Positions 57,648 to 64,000 of a stretch of 64,000 bases of DNA are shown piece by piece. Numbering within the stretch: the first letter of the stretch is position 1; every line of letters begins with the position of its first letter. The notes beneath the pieces were generated by a model that saw nothing but the letters and a program-made list of their open reading frames with translations, was not told the origin of the DNA and ran no database searches. This DNA comes from Diadema setosum. Taxonomy: Eukaryota; Echinodermata; Echinoidea; Diadematoida; Diadematidae. The stretch lies in contig NC_092705.1 in the NCBI RefSeq assembly GCF_964275005.1, forward strand, positions 17,387,385-17,451,384. Direction: 5' to 3'. Position numbers and translations under genes: made by a program.

Positions 57648-58452
57648 ACCCCCGCCAAACGAAGTTTGAAGGGGGTATATAGGAATCAGCGGTCGGTCGG
57701 GCGGTCGGTCGGGCGGTCGGGCGGTCGGTCCGTTGCAAATCTTGCGTCGCGAACTACTTCCTCAGTTTTCAACTGATTCCCATAAAACTTGGCACAGATG
57801 TGTGCCTTGGGTTGTAGATGTGCAAGACGTATTTTTTGACAGTACCCAAAAGTACGTTGCCATGGTAACGGCATATTATGGGCAAAAATGGGTACAAATC
57901 TTGCGTCGCGAACTCCTCCCACAGTTTTTGATCAATTTTTATGAAATTAGGTACAGATGTTCATCTGAATATGTTAATGTGAAAGACACATATTTCCGCA
58001 GTGGCAAAACGTGCGTTGCCATGGTAACGGCATGCTATTGGTAAAATATAGGGCAAAATGCTTCATGGCAAAACTGCTTCATCAGTGTTCTTCCAATTCT
58101 CATGGAATTCATATTGAATGTTTGTCTTAGGATATAGGTCAGCATGACACATTTCTTGACAGTGACAAAAAGTATGTTGCCATGGTAACAGCTAACATAC
58201 TATGAGCCAAAATGATGGAAAATTTTGTGTTGCAAACTACTTCCTCAGTTTTTGCCCAATTTCCATGAAACTTGGTACAGATGTGTGCCTTTGGTTGTAG
58301 ATGTGCAAGACGCATTTTTCGACAGTACCCGAAAGTACGTTGCCATGGTAACGGCATATTAATGGCAGAAGATCAAGGAAAGATCTTGCGGATTTAACTA
58401 CTTCCTCAGTTTTTTGACCAAAGCTTATGAAATGTTGTTTGGCGGGGGTATA
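57648..58452 (+). mobile_element. Interspersed element with ~160-bp internal repeats, each bearing an RFX X-box
   Basis: The left end ATACCCCCGCCAAACGAAG and right end TTGTTTGGCGGGGGTATAA are inverted. After a CGGTCGGTCGGG simple repeat come four units of about 160 bp, each with AACTACTTCCTCAGTTTT, a CATGAAACTTGGTACAGATG-like phrase and GACAGTxxCxxAAAGTACGT. Every unit ends in the identical 14-mer GTTGCCATGGTAAC (57,856, 58,015, 58,176 and 58,339). The element interrupts an array unit. Superfamily not identified. Confidence 0.75.
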
Positions 58453-58891
58453 ACCAGTCGCTGTAGCGACATTTCTAGTTTGCTTTTGCGTTACTACATT
58501 TTTCTTCTCCAATCCCTACATGAATCCAATTTTCCATAGATCACAGTTCTGAATTACTTCTTCTGAATTAATGAGAAGAAGAGTTTACAATTATTGATAA
58601 GTAATCTGAAATTGTGATTTTTTCTAATATAAATCTAGCAACGAGAGCTTTTCAGCTTTTCTTTTTATCTTAAACTCCTTTTGATCCACGTTTTGATAAG
58701 CATAACATGAGTAATTAATCGTGAAATCATACATGAAATTAATAAGAAAAAAAATCGTTTTGATTGTAATGTATTAAAAATTTTCTCCCATCCCTCTGTG
58801 TCTACGTTAATCATGAATCAAATTTTTCGTTGAACACACTAAGAATCCCAGATTTGAGTATCGCTCCTGCTTCCACACACTGCGGAACATT

Positions 58892-59046
58892 TGTGACTGT
58901 GCACCACAAAACAAACAAAAAGTCGCACCCCTTGTATTCAAGTGAGGACTCAAAAAAGGTGAAATGGTTCAAAAAAGTCAATTTTGAGTTTTTCATAATC
59001 TCTGAAAGAGCTATCTTTCTTCCACATTATTCTTCAGTTTGGTATC
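58892..59046 (-). mobile_element. MITE1 copy h, left arm only, cut by the LINE
   Basis: Starts TGTGACTGTGCACCACAAAA and matches the reverse-orientation MITE1 to about 155 bp (TTCTTCAGTTTGGTATC), where the T-run of the LINE tail begins. The rest should lie beyond the end of the window. It is itself inserted in the last array unit at CACACACTGCGGAACATT. Confidence 0.8.
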
Positions 59047-59212
59047 TTTTTTTTTTTTTTTTTTTTACAAATTTATTTATTTCCTCTTCATTATACAACA
59101 TAACATACAAAATCATGTTACAAATCATGTTTTGTTTAACAAATTACCAACAACAACAACAACAAAAGATGGGTATCAAACTCTTCAACAATTGAACAAT
59201 ATCCTAAAGATA

Positions 59213-59407
59213 CAGTCAGCTTTCGTTACAATAAACTCCTTGGGCCCAGCGAAACCATCGTGATCTTGTCACTTTTGAAATCCTGCCATATCCAGGGCAC
59301 AAATACCTCTGAATAGGAAAATTTTCAAACCCTGGGCCCCCCCAAAAAACTACCCCATCACGTCGGGGTTCTGCCATATGGATATTCTTTATAGCGAGAG
59401 TCGACTG
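59213..59407. mobile_element. 195-bp pogo/Tigger-like MITE in the LINE 3' region
   Basis: The left end is CAGTCAGCTTTCGTTACAAT and the right end in reverse is CAGTCGACTCTCGCTATAAA, flanked by TA on both sides. CAGTCGACTCTCG with TATAACG-like continuation is typical of pogo-group ends. The interior has a C-run after CCTGGGCC. It could alternatively be part of the LINE family's normal 3' region. Confidence 0.6.
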
Positions 59408-59426
59408 TATGTTCTTCTACAATGAC

Positions 59427-61550
59427 CTAAAAAATATGTTCTACAGGGGACCATTTCTTATAATGAAAATTTAGTTTGTTTGTTCGTTTTGCAATGTTGG
59501 ATTCTATATGTCGGATGTTAACAATAAATGCTGTCAATCCATGAAATTTCACATCTGTATCTTTACATCTCTGAATATATATGTACCTTTTGTATAACAA
59601 TATTAAGTGATTCAATAAATTCCTGTGGGGCCCTTTCCAGTCTTTGATGAATCCAAACATTACTCTAATTCTTGTACAATCCTCTAATTTGACATGAAAG
59701 ATCGTACCAATTTCATCCACAAATTTTTGAAGTAATTCTTTGGCAGCTTTACAATCAAAAAACAAATGTACAGGGGTCTCAGCACATGACTTACAAAGCG
59801 TACACAACTCTGATTCTGATATTTTCATCTTAAACAATCTTTCATTTGTGTAAAGTATATTATGCGACAACTTGAACTGAAATTCTCTCAATTTTACTTC
59901 AATTGTACATGTAAATGGCAACATATATATTTGTGTCCAATCTTCTGGTTGAATTCCATACTTGCCAGCAAAAACTGTTTCACAAACAGGTCTTGATTTA
60001 ATCTCTTTTAAAAATTCCTCATATATTGGTTTTGATTTCACATCTTGTAACTGTGAGATAATAAGATCCTTTTGTTTTTGAGCCACTTCTTCTTTCCAAA
60101 ACATCTCCAATAGGAGTGTATTGAAGGAACATTTCGAGTATTTTTTAACAGAGTATACAATTGCCATATACATCATATTATATTTGCTTGGCACTCCTTT
60201 CCTTAACCAAAATTCAAAATCAATGAGCCGTCCATCAATACTAAATATTTGATATATATAACATAAACCTGCTTCAAAAAACGGTCTGCAGAATATTGAG
60301 TGCTTATCAATCAAAATATTCTGGTTATTCCATACTGGTTGTTGTAGGATGTCTGCTTGGCTATTTTCATCACCAATAAAATCCTCATGTATGTTTGTCT
60401 TTAACCATATTCGTAGAATATTCTCATAAAATGGAGGGATACCCCTCTTATCAATAGTTTCAAGGGAATAATTACTTTGGAACACAAGAATTCCACCAAG
60501 CCTTTTTAAAAAATAATCTCCCAATAGCACCCATTGATGGTTACGATTTCCATAATATCTTTTAACCCACTTAATTAACTGCGTATCAATCATACATTGT
60601 AAATTGGGGAATTTGAGACCACCCTCAGCATATTGTGCATACATAGTTGACCTTGAAATCTTATCTGGGCCATTCCATAAAAAGGAAAACATTAACTTCT
60701 CTACTTCTTTCACAAAATCTTGAGGAATTTCAATGTTTGACATCAAATAAATTATCTTAGACATAATAAATGTTTTCAAAATTTGAATTTTACCAATTAA
60801 CGTTAAATTACGCTTTTTCCATATAGAAAATGTTCTCTTAATCTCACCCAATCGATCTTCAAAGTTTCTTCGGATTGCTTCTTTTTTGTCATATGAAAAC
60901 CAAATTCCAAGAATTCTAAGACCATTGTCTGACCACTTTATCATCTGTGGCTTTTCTTTCGATAGTCTATCATTTCCTATCCACATTCCTTCTGATTTGC
61001 TTCGGTTGAGGCAAAGGCCTGATATATCAGAAAATTCTTGAAAGCTTTCTAATAATACTGATAATGATTCTGTATCCTTACAAAAACATGTTATATCATC
61101 AGCGTAAGCTGTATATTTAATCTGTTTTCCGATCATCTCCATTCCAATGATTTTTGGATTATTTAACAATCTCATTAAATATATCTCGAGCCCTAATATG
61201 AATAAAAGGGGGGCAAGGGGGTCGCCTTGGCGAACACCCCTTCCAATTTCAAAATAACCAGTGGTAAAGCCATTTATCAATACACAGCTATTTATACCTG
61301 CATGCAATGTTCTCACCCATTGTATCATTGACGGACCAAAATTAAGACATTCTAAACACTGTAGTAAATACCTATGACTGAGTGAATCAAATGCTTTGGT
61401 AAGATCTAATGCTAACACAATTCCAGATACATTGTTGGCATCTGCATAAAACATTAAATCTGAAATCAGTCTTATACCTTCACCTATATGTCTGCCTTTA
61501 ATAAATGCTGTTTGCTGAGGATTTATCAAATTACCAATGATTCTGGACAT
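59427..61550 (-). pseudogene. LINE ORF2, reverse transcriptase and C-terminal part
   Basis: 707 residues from MSRIIGNLINPQQTAFIKGR. RT motifs: LALDLTKAFDSLSH (palm A), GVRQGDPLAPLLFILGLEIY, and the catalytic AYADDITCF. The C-terminal part carries the zinc-knuckle-like CTLCKSCAETPVHLFFDC. The frame here is shifted relative to the upstream part: after the NWR codons (about 61,555) the expected PISLLN-type stretch of some 15-20 residues is missing, so a small deletion has removed it and changed frame. Confidence 0.9.
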
Positions 61551-61719
61551 ACGTTCGCCAATTACCCAATAATCTCTTATCTTTATTGGATTTAGGAATC
61601 AATTTAATTATTCCTTGCCTCTGTGACACGGACATAATTCCTTTTTCAAAAGCATGGTTAAATGATCCTATTAGTTCTTTAGAAATCAAAGACCAAAATG
61701 TCTCATAAAATTCCACTTA
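61551..61719 (-). pseudogene. LINE ORF2, middle piece between a stop codon and a deletion
   Basis: Continues the upstream frame after an in-frame TAA at 61,717-61,719 and reads EFYETFWSLISKELIGSFNH and then GIIKLIPKSNKDKRLLGNWR. The pattern GxDGL-x-x-EFY-x-x-FW and IxLIPK-x-x-x-D-x-x-x-x-x-NWR is the canonical start of the L1-group RT. Confidence 0.85.
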
Positions 61720-63156
61720 TAAGCCATCATTACCAGGTGTTTTATTTTTTGACATCCCAAGGAGGACTTCCCTTGCCTCTTCATGTGTTATCAGACCTTC
61801 ACAAGAGGCCTTTTCATCTTCCGTGAGGTGTTTTAAGCAGGAACTTTTTATATAATCATAACTCACTTTGTCAGACACTGTATCCCTATTTTCAAACTGT
61901 TTACCAAAAGATTTCATCACAAAATTTCGTATATGATGGGGATGTTCAAGAAGTTCCTCACCTGTATCTAATACATCTATGTTTGTACTCTGTGCTTGTG
62001 TCTTTTCCAATGATAAAAAATATTTTGTACTCTTCTCTCCTTTCTCGTACCAGGTACATCTTGAACGTAATATGGCCCCCTCTGCTAAATAGTTGTACAT
62101 GCAGTTAAGTTCCTGTTCAATTTTCTCTTTCTTTTCCCATTTTTGCTCATTCATTTCTGTCGGGTCCATGTCATTTATTATTTTCAATTCTTGTTCTAAT
62201 TCTTTTCTTCTAATTTCTTTTATATTTTTCTTCCTTTTAGAAAATGTGATTGTAAATTCTCGTATTTTGAATTTTAACCAATCCCATAATTTTCCTTTAT
62301 CACTTTTATCTTCCCATTCATTTACCCACATCTCATAATGTCCCTTTAAATTTTCAACATACTCGACATCATTAAGTAAGCTGTTATTAAACTTCCAATA
62401 AGATGGGCCCACAGTGTACTCTTTAATTCTCAGATGTAAATTCACAAAATCATGATCTGACAAAACACAGGGGACCATATCACAATCTGTCACCATATTT
62501 TGTACAGACTCATGGATTAACCAGAAATCCAGTCTTGACTGAACACAAGGATTGGAGCGTCTCCAAGTAAATCGTCTTAATAACGGGTTCTTGTCTCTCC
62601 AGATATCTATTACATGATAAACGTTTTTAATATTTTCTATTATTTCACAAGAGTGCTTCCAAGTGGACTTCATATTACCGCCCTCTCGGTCCAGTGCCAA
62701 ATTTTGAATAAAATTAAAATCTCCCCCTATCAATATTGTCTGTTCCGCATCATAATATTCTTGAATAGTCAAGTCTACAGCTTTAAAAAAATGCATGTGG
62801 TCTTTTTCATTATTTGGTGCATATACATTACATATCATAAATTTTTTTCCATATACTTCCATTTTAACCAGCAAAAATCTCCCGTTAGAATCTTTCACTG
62901 TCTCTGTCAATTTTATATGTGGGGTTTTCCGAAATATGATACACACTCCCCTACTAGAGGAGGTTCCATGACTGAATACAATATCGGCTCTTAATTGGTT
63001 CTTCCATAAACTTTCATCCTTATCAGTCGAATGGGTTTCCTGTAATAAAATAATATCCTTTTTTAATTTGGATAAAAAACAAAAGTATTTTTTCCTGGCT
63101 TTAAAGTCCCCTAACCCATTAACATTATGGGTCATTAACTTCAGATCCATATACAT
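61720..63156 (-). pseudogene. LINE ORF2, endonuclease and linker part
   Basis: 479 residues from MYMDLKLMTHNVNGLGDF to TPGNDGL. Endonuclease motifs are all visible: HNVNGL, LLQETH, NVYAPNN, IGGDFN, SRLDFWLI and the terminal SDHDFV. The active-site residues appear intact. The following linker is Lys/Glu-rich and coiled-coil-like (KEIRRKELEQELKIINDMDP), then RSRCTWYEKGEKSTKYFLSL, conserved in L1/Tx1 elements. This ATG is a sensible start because it lies a few residues before the first endonuclease motif. Confidence 0.92.
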
Positions 63157-63535
63157 ATTTCACAAGTAGGTAACCTTGAAAATTCTTATGACCCACCATG
63201 ATCAAGACAAAACAGACAACAAAACATTGGCAATGAAAAAAACACACATACAATTTGCATGAAATCAAGTAAAACATGATCACAAGGAATCCAAGTGCCC
63301 CTGGGCATCTTCACAGTTATTTTTTCCTCAGGTTGGCAAAAACAAATAATTTTCCCTACCACTTAATCACATGGATAGTGTATCTTGTCTTCGGAAATAA
63401 CAACTGTTAATATACTGCTGGCAAGACAGGGTGCTGACTGCTGAGCTATGGCAGTCGTGTCAAGAGCTTTTCAAAGTATGCCGTATTTTGTTAGACCATT
63501 GTCTACTGTGCAAAAGCAAACTGGCAATATCCATT
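63157..63535 (-). other. Spacer between LINE ORF1 and ORF2
   Basis: About 380 bp with no conserved frame. Inter-ORF spacers are usual in this group. Confidence 0.7.
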
Positions 63536-64000
63536 CTATCTTGTGGTGTGCTGCTTGTACTCCACTTCTTTTCCGCTCTCAGTCTCCCTGTAAAACAATC
63601 GCGCCGGATATTTGAAGTACACCTTTCGCTTTGGGTCCTCCTCTTTCAGCTTTCGTTTCAGTGGCAGCAATTTCCTCCGGCTTTCTCGCACTTCCACCGG
63701 CAGCATCTCATCGACAAATATCTGGTGATCCTTTCCGTTGTGCTGAAAAGGCCTCTCCTTCAAATATCTGCGGGCACTGCTGATCACTGTTTGTCTGGTT
63801 GTGTATCTACTGAAAGCTACCACAACTGGGCGAGGAGGGCCGGGTTTTGGCCTGATGCGGCCTGTGCGATGAGCTCTTTCAATGCTCACTACACCTTCCA
63901 TTTGCATATTTGACTTGGCAAATTCTTTGATCAATTGCTCACACTTCCCAGCGTTTTCAGCACCTTCGGGAAACCCGTAAAACACAGCCGTATTCCTCAT
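63536..64000 (-). CDS. LINE ORF1 (L1-like nucleic-acid-binding protein), C-terminal 154 residues
   Basis: Open to the window edge, so the N-terminus (usually a coiled coil) is not seen. It reads NTAVFYGFPEGAENAGKCEQ, an RRM beta1/loop as in L1 ORF1p, then VSIERAHRTGR and PRPVVVAFSRYTTRQTVISS, then the C-terminal domain with FVDEMLPVEVRESRRKLLPL and KVYFKYPARLFY. RNP-like strands and the basic CTD fit the Transposase_22 family that coats LINE RNA. The visible part has no break. Confidence 0.85.
   Translation of the reverse strand: MRNTAVFYGFPEGAENAGKCEQLIKEFAKSNMQMEGVVSIERAHRTGRIRPKPGPPRPVVVAFSRYTTRQTVISSARRYLKERPFQHNGKDHQIFVDEMLPVEVRESRRKLLPLKRKLKEEDPKRKVYFKYPARLFYRETESGKEVEYKQHTTR

Larger units (their letters stand above)
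46150..58891 (+). repeat. Degenerate local tandem array, about nine copies of a 0.9-1.6-kb unit
   Basis: A fixed series of phrases recurs in order: TCTCAGTGTAGTTCTTCACG and AATTAATGAGAAGAAGAG; GTGACATGTAATCTGAAAAT; TTTTGATTAGCCTA; TTTTGTTTGTAGTGCATTCA; CATGAATCAAATTTTCCATT; ACAATCGTCACCCTGCTG; TTCTAGGTGAGATCAAGCG; GGGTCTGCCTGGAATATAAT; ATCGATGTTTCTGGCAGTCT; a GAGAGA-rich tract. The AGTGTAGTTCTTCACG step lies near 46,220, 48,204, 49,154, 50,050, 54,528, 55,272, 56,170, 57,338 and 58,560. Spacing is about 0.75-1.3 kb where no later insertion intervenes. Units are clearly diverged, so the array is old. No gene is seen; G-runs recur at the same step (46,688, 46,967, 48,167, 56,740). Confidence 0.8.
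59047..64000 (-). mobile_element. Nearly full-length L1/Tx1-type LINE, 5' end beyond the window
   Basis: In - orientation: ORF1 (to 63,536), a spacer of about 380 bp, ORF2 (63,156-59,427), a 3' untranslated region that contains a small pogo-like MITE, and a 20-base poly(A) tail seen as T at 59,047-59,066. Target duplications cannot be checked because the 5' end is not included. ORF2 has an apurinic-type endonuclease and a YADD reverse transcriptase. The small number of defects suggests a relatively young copy. Confidence 0.9.

Noticed and set aside
57686-58512. Overlapping frames on both strands of about 70-100 residues
   Set aside because: They follow the ~160-bp DNA repeats and the CGGTCGGTCGGG run, with the same words in both strands. 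No protein family fits.
1-64000. CRISPR arrays, prokaryotic operons, rRNA genes
   Set aside because: Nothing of the kind is present. Tandem repeats here lack spacer structure, and the gene structure is intron-rich eukaryotic.
1-64000. Endogenous retrovirus, Polinton or other capsid-bearing element
   Set aside because: No gag, protease, integrase, capsid or paired direct LTRs were recognised on either strand.

Overview
The window looks like genome sequence from a marine invertebrate deuterostome, most likely an echinoderm. The reasons are a sea-urchin-egg-lectin (SUEL / rhamnose-binding lectin) domain joined to an adhesion GPCR, long AT-rich introns, abundant TG, TA and GA microsatellites, and dense short inverted-repeat transposons. 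The organism call is an inference; nothing in the window names a species.

One host gene can be supported. It is an adhesion-type (family B2) GPCR on the + strand, spread over 21 recognised exons from 12,139 to about 43,056 (or 43,849 if a last alternative exon is used). The reading phase is consistent across every junction and gives about 900 codons. The 5' end (signal peptide and anything before the first linker exon) is not visible. In order the gene encodes: Pro/Thr linker plus lectin module 1, Pro/Thr linker plus lectin module 2, a Ser/Thr-rich mucin-like stretch with an internal repeat, a short GAIN-type region, a GPS motif whose cleavage position reads His-Leu-Gly, seven transmembrane segments and a short basic tail.

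The two lectin modules lie in a tandem segmental duplication: unit 1 is about 6,920-15,831 and unit 2 about 15,832-24,079. The exons of the two units differ at 7 of 387 bases. The units carry different transposon insertions, so each unit preserves the empty site of the other's insertions. This lets insertion boundaries and target duplications be read directly.

The rest is repeats. 1-6,900 holds LINE fossils and a small palindromic element. Within the gene are eight-copy-family MITEs (called MITE1 here, 35-bp ends beginning TGTGACC), a Tc1-like foldback family (MITE2), a mariner-like foldback, tRNA-derived SINEs, hAT-like miniatures, a 2.2-kb element with arrays of CGGATTGTCGCC, a 1.35-kb insert with eight ATATAAC sites, and a 4.65-kb inverted-repeat-bounded block in the last large intron. 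From about 46.1 to 58.9 kb is a degenerate array of some nine copies of a 0.9-1.6-kb repeat, interrupted by a MITE1, a 5'-truncated LINE, a Penelope-like fragment, a TTAA-flanked MITE, and an element carrying four identical GTTGCCATGGTAAC (RFX X-box) sites. From 59.0 kb to the end is a nearly complete L1/Tx1-type LINE on the - strand, with part of ORF1 and all of ORF2 broken by one stop and one small deletion. It is inserted in a MITE1 and itself contains a pogo-like MITE.
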